A stretch of DNA of 64,000 bases, taken from Archaeoglobus sulfaticallidus PM70-1 (lineage in GTDB: Archaea; Halobacteriota; Archaeoglobi; Archaeoglobales; Archaeoglobaceae). Below, piece by piece: positions 35,890 through 44,816 of the stretch. Position 1 is the first letter of the stretch. Every line of letters begins with the position of its first letter. Made by a program: the position numbers and the translations under genes. The DNA is taken from NCBI RefSeq assembly GCF_000385565.1, contig NC_021169.1, positions 1,160,571 through 1,224,570 on the forward strand, given 5' to 3'. The notes under the pieces are model-generated. The model worked only from the letters and a program-made list of their open reading frames with translations. It searched no databases and was not told the DNA's origin.

Positions 35890-37260
35890 CTGCCTATTTT
35901 TGGTGACGGTGATGTTTGCCATATGGTTCTTGCTTTTGCCTTGTTTTGCCTTGGGCTTTAGGTTTTGGGTTTGGGTTTTGCCAAACCCTATCACTTTACA
36001 TTGTGCTGGTGATAAGTGGATATGGTAAGCATGTAACTGATCCTTGTACCATACTCACATTTACCATTCCCATTGCTTGCACCTCCATTCCCATTCATGC
36101 ATTTCCAGTGCCTTACAGCTTGCATTTCCAGTGCTTCATTGTATGCATTTCCAGCGCTATTATTGCATGCTTTTTCCATTCCCAGTGCTTCCTTGCTTGC
36201 ATTTCCATTCATGCATTTCCATTCCAGCTTATCTTTTCCAGTGCCTTACAGCTTGCATTTTCATTGCTTAATTGCTTGCATTCCCAGTGCTCCATTACTT
36301 CATTGCTTGCATTTCTATTTCCATTCATGCATTTCCATTGCTCATTGCTTGCATTTCCATTGCTAGATAGCATTTCCATTCTCATCCCAGCTTACCATTC
36401 CCATTGCTTGCTCCAGTGCCCGCTTCCAGTCTTACCATTCTCAGTGCTTAAGCTGGTTCCATTCCTACCCTTTCCAGATGCTTACCATTCCCATTCAAGC
36501 TTACCAGTCCAGTGCCTTGCATTCCCAGTGCTTGCGTGAGTCCATTTATTCATTCCCGGCATAGCCTAATCATTCCATGTACATTCCCGAGCCTAACTGC
36601 TCCATTCCAATTTATCCAATCCATTGCTTTAGCCATTCACCATTTCCAACCATTCAATTTGCCAAATCTTCATTCTCATTACCATTCCATTGCTTTATCC
36701 ATTCCAGCGCAGTGCCTTACCTATATTGCTTCTACCGTCCATCCCTATTCCAGCTTACCATCCAGTCCCATTGCTTCTGCTTACCATTCCTCTCCATTGC
36801 TTTATCTATCCATCATTCCCATTCCCAGTGGCTAACCGCTCAGGTCTCATTCCAGTCATTTTCAGTCATCTTATTTCTTTCCTGATCCCATTCCTAGTTG
36901 CTATTCCACTGCCTTTTGTTGCCCAAGCAATTCCCTCCACAACAACCCCATTGCCCAATAACTCACACCAGACATTTGCCTTACCAACTACTGAAACCCC
37001 ACAATTGCCAACATACACAACAACAATCATCTACCAACCAGAAATTCCTGCCATGGATTAGAGGTTTTACACTGTATTCAGCTATCTTTCACCTGTATTC
37101 AGCTGCTGATTGCTTTTACCAGCCAGCTTACCATTCCCAGCCTTACTACCACCATTGCTTATGCAGCTTAAGCCTTTTTGCCACTTGAGTCTTTCTGCTG
37201 CTTATTCTATTCACAATTCTCAGCCTAATTTCCACCCTTCCCAGTGCCTTACCCCCTATT
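35890..37260. repeat. 1.35-kb strand-asymmetric low-complexity tract
   Basis: The plus strand is dominated by C/T-rich words such as CATTTCCAGTGC, GCTTGCATTTCCATT and GCTTACCATTCCCA, repeated dozens of times with irregular 15-25 base spacing; the minus strand is correspondingly purine/G-rich (GGAATGGTAAGC). Long plus-strand open frames here (e.g. 35916-36539) are Cys/Phe/His/Ser-rich nonsense and are not genes. No fixed period and no spacers, so not CRISPR. Role unknown. Confidence 0.8.
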
Positions 37261-37436
37261 TTTTTAGAGGGCGGCGGCTCGCTCGAGAACGGCTATGCGA
37301 CCAGCTACGCGTAGAGAGTCATGTGGTGAAAAGGACTTCAACATATACTCAACTTTGTCTGGATTCCCCGCAAGGATGAATTAATTTTATAAAAATCAGA
37401 AAGGTAGATTCAATGTGCAAAAACACTGGACAGACT

Positions 37437-38102
37437 TTAATTATTCCTCTCTTTCATATCCTGCCTTCCTCTGTCGATTCTCTCCATCTCCATTCTCAAA
37501 CCTTCTATAAGCCTGTCAACGACCACATTTATGTTGTCCAGCATCTTCAGCATATTCCTCACCGGATCTGCACCTTTCAGGTTTCTGCCATTCCCGTAGC
37601 TGCAGTTTGCGGTGCAGTACCTGCATCCCGGGTTGGGGATGACTTTATCCCCTCTAACCTCCTTTATGTCCTTCAGAACGCCGATAAACAGTTCCACCAG
37701 CCTTGTCGCCACATCTGGTGTTAGTTTTGTGACCCTTCCACTTTTGGTTTCCACTATGAAGACGGGCTTTCCAGTTATGTGTGCATAGACTGCGGACTGT
37801 ATGAGCTTCACCTTGCCCGTCTTTACCTCAACTACTGCTATTATCTCGCCTCTGTACTTCACCACTATGTCCACAACCCCATACTCAATGGCTATCTCTC
37901 CCTCTGCCTCTATGCCTGCCGCCCTGAGCCTCGTCAATATCATCACCACCGCCATATTGTGTATTTCTTCATAGAGCAAAGATGGTGCTGATCTGTCGGC
38001 TTTGTATCCTGGGCATATCTTTCTCACCAGACTGTCCAGCCTGCTCGGGCTGCATACCTGCAGCAACTTCTCAATATCTCCATTTCTAACAGGTGCATCC
38101 AT
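37437..38102 (-). CDS. Cas4-like PD-(D/E)XK nuclease with Cys cluster (copy 2)
   Basis: 221 residues, paralog of the protein at 32852 over its full length: VCSPSRLDSLVRKICPGYK, GVVDIVVKYR ... IAVVEVKTGKVKLIQSAVY and CRYCTANC are all kept, followed by the shared NGRNLKGADPVRNML. Conserved nuclease and Cys residues in both copies suggest both are under selection. Divergent from AbrB copy 2. Confidence 0.75.
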   Translation of the reverse strand: MDAPVRNGDIEKLLQVCSPSRLDSLVRKICPGYKADRSAPSLLYEEIHNMAVVMILTRLRAAGIEAEGEIAIEYGVVDIVVKYRGEIIAVVEVKTGKVKLIQSAVYAHITGKPVFIVETKSGRVTKLTPDVATRLVELFIGVLKDIKEVRGDKVIPNPGCRYCTANCSYGNGRNLKGADPVRNMLKMLDNINVVVDRLIEGLRMEMERIDRGRQDMKERNN

Positions 38103-38109
38103 TTCAATA

Positions 38110-38175
38110 CCTCCTTATTTGTATTACATTTCTTACTTGTATTGAGAAATATTTAAATTTTTCCTTACTTGTATT
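38110..38175. promoter_or_regulatory. Operator repeats between nuclease copy 2 and AbrB
   Basis: TTATTTGTATT, TTACTTGTATT and TTACTTGTATT with TATA-like AAATATTTAAAT between, in the same order and spacing as at 33513. Conservation of these words while the rest differs supports function. Confidence 0.65.
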
Positions 38176-38181
38176 ACTCGT

Positions 38182-38331
38182 ATGGAGGAAAGAATACTGG
38201 GACTTAGCAATGTCACTAAAAAATTCCAAGTGACCCTAACAAAGGATGTGAGAGATATCCTGGGAGTAAATGCCGGAGACAAGATCGTGTTCGTTATCAA
38301 GGATGGGGAAGTCATTGTAAGAAAAGCGTAA
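38182..38331 (+). CDS. AbrB/MazE-like regulator (copy 2)
   Basis: 49 residues, ERILGLSNVTKKFQVTLTKD and ILGVNAGDKIVFVIKDGE; same length and start as copy 1 at 33581. Probable repressor/partner of nuclease copy 2. Confidence 0.85.
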   Translation: MEERILGLSNVTKKFQVTLTKDVRDILGVNAGDKIVFVIKDGEVIVRKA

Positions 38332-38454
38332 TTGTGTCCTTGCATAATCACATCTCAGCTAACTTCAACACCCTCCTTTCCCTGAAACCCATCGCAACAA
38401 CTTCGCTAAGTACCTTCACAGCAACGAACTTGTATTCGGAATTCATTGTATACT

Positions 38455-38656
38455 ATGCAATTCCTCAAACACATCCTCGATCTCAGCTCTGACCGGTTAA
38501 AACACTGCCATCTCTACAGCAAAATTCATCAGCCTGGCATTTAAATGCCTGAATCTCCTCTTCTCATTTTACGAAATCCACGAACTAGCAAAACAAGCGA
38601 TAGAATTGCGACAGCAGGGTGAGAGGAAATACATCAAGGTTTGGGGAGAAAACTAG
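38455..38656 (+). pseudogene. Decayed ORF
   Basis: Two overlapping frames look protein-like: from ATG 38455 MQFLKHILDLSSDRLKHC, and then FISLAFKCLNLLFSFYEIHE...ERKYIKVWGEN to the TAG at 38654. They would join with a one- or two-base shift near 38510. No family recognised. Confidence 0.3.
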
Positions 38657-38751
38657 TGCAATGGGTGAAGTATGATTCAATCCAGCCTTGACTGGGATTT
38701 TAAAAGCGTCAATAAATCAGCAAGAGAACACAGAAATTCCTCGTAATAGGT

Positions 38752-38981
38752 GAATGTAGGAATGGAATCGGTGGGCTGATGCACACAAAAACCTTGGATA
38801 TCTTTCGTGCATAGTATCACTTTCCGAATGCAAAAACTGTAAGCGTAAAAGCAAGTACCATTACAAGGGCAGAAAAAATGAGAACGGACATTGCCGCGCA
38901 GATAGATTTTACATGTCCCTCCAAGATGACTACAGGGGAGATATAGAATCAACAATCAGGAAGCTCGAAAAGATGGGGTAA
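38752..38981 (+). pseudogene. Remnant of a small Cys-rich protein
   Basis: Frame ending at TAA 38979 reads NRWADAHKNLGYLSC..., ECKNCKRKSKYHYKGRK, NGHCRADRFYMSLQDDYRG and a helical end. Four Cys suggest a zinc site. No start codon in frame, so the 5' end is lost or frameshifted. Confidence 0.35.
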
Positions 38982-39133
38982 TTCTGTCGTAAATCTTGAA
39001 GAAGTCAGGGAGAAAGTATCCTGGAAAAAGAGCCCCGCAGGTTGCTGCACAGGGTTAAAGTTAAAGAGCAAGGAGAGTAGTAATACTTTAATAGATTATC
39101 CAAAAAAAGTAGAAATGTAGGAGGTGTAGTTTT

Positions 39134-39295
39134 ATGGGATCCAAGCCTCTGGAGATTATTGCAGCTGTAAGATGCTCTAAGTTGAATAAGCTTGTTCCTA
39201 TAAGCGAGTGTACAGAATGCGATTATTTTTCTGATAGTGAGGTAGATGATAGAAGAGGTATTCTAACCAAAGTTAGTTGTCTATTTTCTCACTAA
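39134..39295 (+). CDS. Small Cys-rich protein
   Basis: 53 residues with VRCSKLNKLVPISECTECDYF and a late SCLFSH, a possible zinc knuckle (four Cys). A strong ribosome site AGGAGGTG lies nine bases before the ATG. Stand-alone; function unknown. Confidence 0.6.
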   Translation: MGSKPLEIIAAVRCSKLNKLVPISECTECDYFSDSEVDDRRGILTKVSCLFSH

Positions 39296-39358
39296 TTTTT
39301 AACCCACCTCTTTTAAACCCGTTCTTATCAAGCTTTATGCTTGACAAACTTGATGACC

Positions 39359-39841
39359 TTAATTCAATAGATCCCATGATATCACAATTATCCCGTAAAT
39401 GTCCAAAAAACTTCCTAGAAGGACTATAATTAAAAACAAGGTAATATTTGTTAAGTTTTTGTCAAGGAACCCTTCTCTAAACTTCTTGAGAAAATCCCAA
39501 TCCGAGAACAGGAAGATATATCCAAGAACTGCTTGAAAAATGGGTCCCATTGCCAGAGAAATGAGCTGTACTGTAGGGGGTGGAGGACTCTCAGCGGTGA
39601 CGTGAAGGAGGGATAGCAAATCAAAGTGATAAGTGAATTTGACGCCGAAAATAGTGTAAGCAAACATGTGTCCCCCTTCGTGGAGGATAGCGACGCATAT
39701 GAACAGCAGGTAGATAAAGAGAACGATTGATTTGCCGAACCAGATTCGAAACGGAAGTCGTTTTACAGATGGAGCAATCATCAAAATAAATATAAAAGCT
39801 GCAAGTAGCTGAATGAGCTTTAGAACCCATGGAAGACTCAT
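39359..39841 (-). CDS. M50-like membrane metalloprotease
   Basis: 160 residues with about four membrane helices. AILHEGGHMFAYTIFG is a HExxH zinc motif inside a hydrophobic helix, the mark of site-2-protease-like M50 families; a later LDIYG near the C-terminus could supply the third ligand Asp. Seventeen bases after the membrane-protein gene at 39858, so probably one operon. Confidence 0.65.
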   Translation of the reverse strand: MSLPWVLKLIQLLAAFIFILMIAPSVKRLPFRIWFGKSIVLFIYLLFICVAILHEGGHMFAYTIFGVKFTYHFDLLSLLHVTAESPPPPTVQLISLAMGPIFQAVLGYIFLFSDWDFLKKFREGFLDKNLTNITLFLIIVLLGSFLDIYGIIVISWDLLN

Positions 39842-39857
39842 TTGTACCTATCACCTC

Positions 39858-40322
39858 CTAATTATGAGTTGTTTTCCCCCCAGTTTTAGTTTCTAAAACG
39901 TAGGTTAGGCCAGCAAGTCCAAGCAAACCAAAAAGAATCATCATACCGATAAACGTGATTGTTGTAATTGTTTTGGAGTATATGTCATTGGCTGATAAAA
40001 TTAGATTAGCTGCAAGAACTGTTAGGCCTCCATAAATTCCTGCGATATAACTTATCATGAATTGGTTCCATAATGTTCCTTCAATTTTCTCCCCTAATTT
40101 CTTTTTAACTTCTTTTTTCAAAAATCTCACATAAATAATTATGAATCCGATATAGATGCCCAAAATAATTCCACCAACACCCAAATAAAACCCAACTAAA
40201 AATGTATCTAAATGCTCAACTGAAACATCCGATTTCATCAAGTAGAGACCTATACTAACAAATAATGTTGGTGGAAGAATCAAAATTTCAGGGTATTTAA
40301 GGATTATATCACGCAGCCCCAT
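39858..40322 (-). CDS. Membrane protein, unknown function
   Basis: 154 residues with four hydrophobic helices (about 12-28, 40-68, 90-108, 118-140) separated by a basic loop (RFLKKEVKKKLGEK). Likely cotranscribed with, and possibly a partner or substrate of, the M50-like protein. Confidence 0.6.
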   Translation of the reverse strand: MGLRDIILKYPEILILPPTLFVSIGLYLMKSDVSVEHLDTFLVGFYLGVGGIILGIYIGFIIIYVRFLKKEVKKKLGEKIEGTLWNQFMISYIAGIYGGLTVLAANLILSANDIYSKTITTITFIGMMILFGLLGLAGLTYVLETKTGGKTTHN

Positions 40323-40409
40323 GATAGCGTTATAAAATTTAAAGCTTTAAAGATTGCTACTAGGTAGCTCTTGACTCTCTTTTTTAAAGTCTTGCTTTAA
40401 CGCTCTTTT

Positions 40410-40767
40410 ATGAGCTTTAACAAAAACCCGCAATGTAAAATCTGTCAAAGCGAGTATTACGATGACATCAATCACATACTTGCTGAAGGCAGACCTTACT
40501 CTGAAATTATCGCCGAGTTCAAAGAGAAGATCCCGAATCTCAACAAGACCAATCTTAGCACCCACAAAGCCAAAACAAGCTGTTCTCAAAAGACTACGGG
40601 TTACTGGATTAAGGAAAGAACGCCTTGGAGACGTCTCTCCCGAGGATGCATGGGCATAGGGAGGCTACAGCATCGAACAGTTCAAACGAATCTGGAAAGA
40701 AATCAATGGCTCGTGGGATCCTGAACAAGAGGTCTGGGTAGTCGAGATCAAAAAAAATGTAGAATGA
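40410..40767 (+). pseudogene. Zinc-finger phage-like protein with frameshift and in-frame TAG
   Basis: From ATG 40410: NPQCKICQSEYYDDINHILA and NLNKTNLSTHKAK (CxxC...H). An extra A in AAAA 40572-40575 shifts to the frame QAVLKRLRVTGLRKERLG...EDAWA, then a TAG at 40657, after which the same frame goes on GGYSIEQFKRIWKEINGSWD and ends at TGA 40765-40767. So one shift and one amber codon interrupt a ~118-residue protein. Confidence 0.55.
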
Positions 40768-41144
40768 AGATTTATGATCCACCGGTTTCTTTTATACTCT
40801 TCTTGATAAACTGTTTCTCAGATAACCAAGCAATAATGATATTTCTTATGGTCTCAGAATCTTCATTTCCCATTATACCTTCCAAATTCCCTCAAATATT
40901 CTCCAAATTTCTTCAGGTCCTACACTCCCTAGATGGCAAAGTCTGATGGGACTGTCACAGCTGCTAAAGTCCTTGCTGGAATTTCGATGGGCTTGTCGAT
41001 TTTGTGCATTGGTTGAAGGTATGTCTGTTACATTGAAAGTGGTTTTGAGTGGAGTGAAAGTGAAAGTTAATTCCTACATCAAACTAAATTTTAGCTTGGT
41101 TAGGGTTGGGAAAATTTGATATAATAGTTTTAACATGAATCTTT
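40768..41144. other. Intergenic region with two micro-ORFs
   Basis: A minus-strand ORF 40772-40873 (33 codons, ETIRNIIIAWLSEKQFIKKS) and a plus-strand ORF 40933-41016 (27 codons, one membrane-like helix VLAGISMGLSILCIG) are possible but unproven. GATATAATAGTTTTAA near 41120 may be the promoter of the next gene. Confidence 0.3.
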
Positions 41145-41375
41145 ATGGCTAAAAAAACATATGAAGACATAATGGAGAAACTTAGAAAAAAACTTGAGAA
41201 AATTCCCAAGAAGATTCAAGAATTAGATGAATCTATTCATGAAGAATATTACGAAATTCTCAACGATTTCTTGGAATTAGAGAAGATTGAACAGCCGACG
41301 GTTAATGAAGTTGAGAGTCAATTAAGAATTAAAGAGAGATTGGATAATTTAGAAGGAAAAATCAATGGAATATAG
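41145..41375 (+). CDS. Small coiled-coil protein
   Basis: 76 residues, Lys/Glu-rich, heptad-like throughout (MEKLRKKLEKIPKKIQELDE). No motif. A/T-rich promoter just upstream; codon use matches neighbours. Confidence 0.55.
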   Translation: MAKKTYEDIMEKLRKKLEKIPKKIQELDESIHEEYYEILNDFLELEKIEQPTVNEVESQLRIKERLDNLEGKINGI

Positions 41376-41416
41376 CTTTTTGTAGTAACGGAAAATTATT
41401 AAAAAACATTAATCCA

Positions 41417-41752
41417 CTATAGTTTTTGCTCTTTTATATCAGGTCTCCATGATGTTAAGATCCCACCGAAAATTCTTGCTAATATCCCCCTGTGGTGTAA
41501 TTTAAACTTTGAGACAGCTACAGCTAAAGCAGCAGCTAATTCAGACTCAAGAAGTTGGATTCGTAGAAAACTATTTTCATACCGGATACGGTTCATTCTA
41601 ATTTTCAAAAAAGTTTCATTTGACCTAAAATGAAGCCAGATTACACTGGCCTCTTTTCCATCGATCCCAACTGAGCTATTTTTAATTTCATCAATTATGC
41701 CTTTCCAAGTTGAAATAAATTCTTCTAACTCATTCATGATCAATTCAAACAT
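41417..41752 (-). CDS. Hypothetical protein
   Basis: 111 residues, starting MFELIMNELEEFISTWKGII; mixed helical, no recognised motif. Convergent with the coiled-coil gene at 41145. Confidence 0.5.
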   Translation of the reverse strand: MFELIMNELEEFISTWKGIIDEIKNSSVGIDGKEASVIWLHFRSNETFLKIRMNRIRYENSFLRIQLLESELAAALAVAVSKFKLHHRGILARIFGGILTSWRPDIKEQKL

Positions 41753-41956
41753 TGTTTAACTTTTACCACAAAACTGAGACATTTTCCATATTGCCTCGAA
41801 ACCGTAACAGACATTAGAGCAAACCTTAGCGCGCTTTTAAGGTTCTGAAAATTTGGCCATACTCCTATCACATTACGAATTTAAGAGATAGTTTTTTGAG
41901 AGAGGGCAAAAAGCCAAGTCATAAGCGACCTTTCCGTATTCTCCACCCTATAGAGT

Positions 41957-42444
41957 ATGAGCTGCTCAAGCAAGGAGCCAAGAAAAAAAGAGCTCAACCT
42001 CGATGTACTCCTACTCACAGGACCTAGGTATGAGGAGGCTCGCAGACTGAAACAGCACCCAGAGTGGTTCGACGGCATATTTATCAGGATACCAGAGATG
42101 AAGGTGACAAGACGAAGAAAGCAGAGACAGAGATGAGGCTCAACCTGATGGGAAGAACGATCTTGCCATTCTTCTTCGACAACAAACCTCTTCCAGATCC
42201 ACACACATGGAAAGAAAATCTCATGAGGTGGGCGGAGAGAGTCGGATTAGATCCTGCAGGATTGGGTGCCAAGACCACGAGGAAAACCTGGGAAAGCTGG
42301 CTGATGTTTTACTTTTCAGAAAGGAGGATCGAAATAATCCAGAGCCAGGGGCACACACTACTAACAGCTGTGGAACACTACCTCAACATGCCATTCACCG
42401 AGAACGATCGCAGGATGATGGAAAAGTATGTTCACGGGTGGTAG
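41957..42444 (+). pseudogene. Tyrosine integrase C-terminal remnant (1)
   Basis: Frame 1 (from about 41957) gives LNLDVLLLTGPRYEEARRL, the box-I Arg, and HPEWFDGIFIRIPEMK. A missing base near 42112 shifts to the second frame, KTTRKTWESWLMFYFSERR, SQGHTLLTAVEHYLNMPF (box II Arg, His and Tyr). The N-terminal half is absent. Same family as the remnant at 44575. Confidence 0.7.
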
Positions 42445-42462
42445 CTTTACTAATGCTTGGAT

Positions 42463-43272
42463 CTAAATGACCACGTAATCTCTTAATTCGATTTTGTATT
42501 TCCTCCAGATTTTGAGGATTTCGTTATCTAGTTCGCTTACAATTGTTGCTAATATCTTCAAAAGTTCATCGGTTAACTCTTGTACCTTTTTAACTTCTTC
42601 TTTAACTTCTTCTCTGTCTAAAAATCCAATTAGTTCGTTTCTATATCTTTGCCAAAATCTCCTGAAAATGTCTTGCTCTCTGAAGTTCTCGGTTCTGTCG
42701 ATTATGTCTCCTATAAGTATTTCTGGAAAGTCTTCCAGCTGCGATCCAGTTAGTTTATCCTCTGCTGAAGCGTTATCGTTATATTCTTTTACCATTTGGT
42801 GACATCTTTTTTTAAAATCTGGAAGTTCTAATATTCTCTCTGCCAGATTTCTAACCGCAGTCTTAAGCTTTTCACGGAGTTCATCGTGTGTCTTTATTTT
42901 CTCATATATGCTCGGATAGTCTTGTTTGAAGTCTTTCATTAAGATCGTTGTGTCATTAAGGTTTAATTTAAATGTACGGATTCTTTTAGTACGGAATTTA
43001 TATCCATATTCCCTATTGGCTAGATCCTCATAGTTAGCTTTTGCATGCTCTTTTAGAGGGATCATGATCTTATTTACCAATTCTTCCATCCTCTTGGATT
43101 GTATTTCTCTCCTAGTCTCATTCACTAGTTCTCGGGTAAGCCTTACGTACTTGTAGGTCACAATTACCAAAATGATTGTAGCTATTGCCTGAATAGTTCC
43201 TGAATTATCGTTAAGCCAGTCAATTGCTCTTGATATGCTTACCATTATTGCCAAATTACCCACATAACCCAT
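42463..43272 (-). CDS. Membrane-anchored coiled-coil protein
   Basis: 269 residues. One membrane helix near residues 26-46 (TIQAIATIILVIVTYKYV), then a long charged cytoplasmic helical region. Coiled-coil-like throughout. Unknown function; such proteins are common on mobile elements. Lies between two integrase remnants. Confidence 0.6.
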   Translation of the reverse strand: MGYVGNLAIMVSISRAIDWLNDNSGTIQAIATIILVIVTYKYVRLTRELVNETRREIQSKRMEELVNKIMIPLKEHAKANYEDLANREYGYKFRTKRIRTFKLNLNDTTILMKDFKQDYPSIYEKIKTHDELREKLKTAVRNLAERILELPDFKKRCHQMVKEYNDNASAEDKLTGSQLEDFPEILIGDIIDRTENFREQDIFRRFWQRYRNELIGFLDREEVKEEVKKVQELTDELLKILATIVSELDNEILKIWRKYKIELRDYVVI

Positions 43273-43366
43273 ATATATTTGTCTATGAGCAAGAAGTGAA
43301 TGAATAAGTGCAAAGTAGGACTCTCTGAGCTTTTCAAAAAGACATCTTTCTGAAACATCCTAAAAC

Positions 43367-43388
43367 CCTATTTAGGATATATAAACCC
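43367..43388. promoter_or_regulatory. Inverted repeat upstream of the lipoprotein gene
   Basis: ATCCTAAA-ACCCTA-TTTAGGAT, perfect 8-base arms, followed directly by ATATAAAC, a TATA box. Likely operator for the gene at 43462. Confidence 0.45.
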
Positions 43389-43461
43389 CCTTGACTCTTT
43401 CAGCATAGGTTTTTGAAACAGTATGTGGAAAGTATTTAACTAATGAAGATTACATTCAAAC

Positions 43462-44574
43462 ATGAGAGTTAAATTCCTCACACTACTGTTTCTAAGCCTG
43501 CTTGTTCTCGGCTGTGCAGAAGAGGGCAAGATTTCCATCCAGACTCCAACACCCACCCCCACACCTGCAATAACCCCAATGCACACGCCAACCCCGCAAC
43601 ATACGCCAACGCAGATGCCTGCTACAACTCCAACCCCGATGCACACACCTCACATGACTCCGACAGCTACTCCCTCTCTCACTCCCTGGCAGCCTTCAGA
43701 GACCCCAACACCCTTCAAACTTGAATACGGAGTAAAATACAAGGTCAAGGTCGTGGAAGTCGTCGATGGCGATACAATAGACGTGATCATGCCCGACGGA
43801 AAAGAAGAGCGAGTCAGGATGCTGGGAATCGACACACCTGAAACAGCAGCTTCGAAAAACAAGCCCTACGAGTACGATGACATAACCAATCTTTCGTGCT
43901 TGGCCTACTGGGGTTTGATGGCCAAGCAGTACACCGAATCTAAGCTGGAAGGCAAGTACATTTACATCGAGCTCGACCCGATAGCGAGAATGAGAGGATA
44001 TTATGGGCGTTTGCTGGCCTATATTTACTACGACAGCACAGACTTCACTGCTGAGCTCGTAAAGCAGGGCTATGCTAGGGTTTACACCGAGGGGAACTTT
44101 GAGAGAGAATCGGAATACGTGGCATATCAGAGTACTGCGATGGAGAACAGTGTAGGGCTTTGGACTTGCAGTGTTGAGGTCGCCTCCACGCCAACACTGA
44201 CTCCTGCTTCAACGCCAACACCCACACCAACTAATACTGCTTCAACAGCAACTGTGGACTTCTATTACATCCACTACGACGCTGCAGGAAACGACCAATA
44301 CAACCTGAACGATGAGTATGTTGTGATCGCGAATAACGGAGCAGCATCCATCAACCTGCAGGGATGGGTGCTGCAAGATGAGGCTGGGCACACCTACGTC
44401 TTCCCGAGCTATACCTTCGGACCTGGAGAGGTTGTGTACGTGCACACGGGGAGCGGCACGGATACGGCTGGCCACCTCTACTGGGGATCGGACAGGGCGA
44501 TTTGGAACAATGATGGAGATACTGCCTACCTATTTGACGCTGCAGGGAATCTGACAGATGTGGTGAGCTGGTGA
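43462..44574 (+). CDS. Lipoprotein with thermonuclease and lamin-tail domains
   Basis: 370 residues: signal peptide with lipobox LVLGC; a long Thr/Pro/His linker (about 28-88); a staphylococcal nuclease domain (VEVVDGDTIDV, RVRMLGIDTPET, GRLLAYIYYD) with the Asp/Arg/Glu catalytic set visible; a second Thr/Pro linker; and a C-terminal lamin-tail (LTD) domain (NDEYVVIANNGAASINLQGW, GPGEVVYVHTGSGTD). An extracellular DNA/RNA nuclease held on the envelope. It ends one base before an integrase remnant. Confidence 0.88.
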   Translation: MRVKFLTLLFLSLLVLGCAEEGKISIQTPTPTPTPAITPMHTPTPQHTPTQMPATTPTPMHTPHMTPTATPSLTPWQPSETPTPFKLEYGVKYKVKVVEVVDGDTIDVIMPDGKEERVRMLGIDTPETAASKNKPYEYDDITNLSCLAYWGLMAKQYTESKLEGKYIYIELDPIARMRGYYGRLLAYIYYDSTDFTAELVKQGYARVYTEGNFERESEYVAYQSTAMENSVGLWTCSVEVASTPTLTPASTPTPTPTNTASTATVDFYYIHYDAAGNDQYNLNDEYVVIANNGAASINLQGWVLQDEAGHTYVFPSYTFGPGEVVYVHTGSGTDTAGHLYWGSDRAIWNNDGDTAYLFDAAGNLTDVVSW

Positions 44575-44753
44575 ACAGAACTTCAGGAGTGGGTAAAGCT
44601 GCTCATGATTTTCTTCCCTGATAAAGTTCCGCTCATCTGCATGAATCAGGGGCATACTGAGATAACTTCAATGAATACTACACGCAGCTACCTTTCTCAA
44701 AAATAGAGGGGAGAGAAATAAAGGAGAGGATTGCCGGGGTGGAAAGTTTCTGA
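44575..44753 (+). pseudogene. Tyrosine integrase C-terminal remnant (2)
   Basis: LQEWVKLLMIFFPDKVPL then ICMNQGHTEITSMN (His box) and, after a one- or two-base shift, YYTQLPFSKIEGREIKERI with the Tyr. It aligns with the SQGHT...HYLNMPF end of the remnant at 41957. Only the last ~60 residues remain. Confidence 0.6.
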
Positions 44754-44816
44754 GACTTTAATTAGCCCTAAATACATGCTAAAAACATTTATCTTAGTCT
44801 ATTCTAAACAAAACAC

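Noticed and set aside
35916-37379. Several long plus-strand ORFs as secreted or membrane proteins
   Set aside because: They are by-products of a low-complexity C/T-rich tract: biased to Ser, His, Cys, Phe and Pro in all three frames, without ribosome sites or domains.
40410-40767. Pyrrolysine use at TAG 40657
   Set aside because: The same gene also has a frameshift, no pyl genes are visible, and a point mutation explains it more simply.
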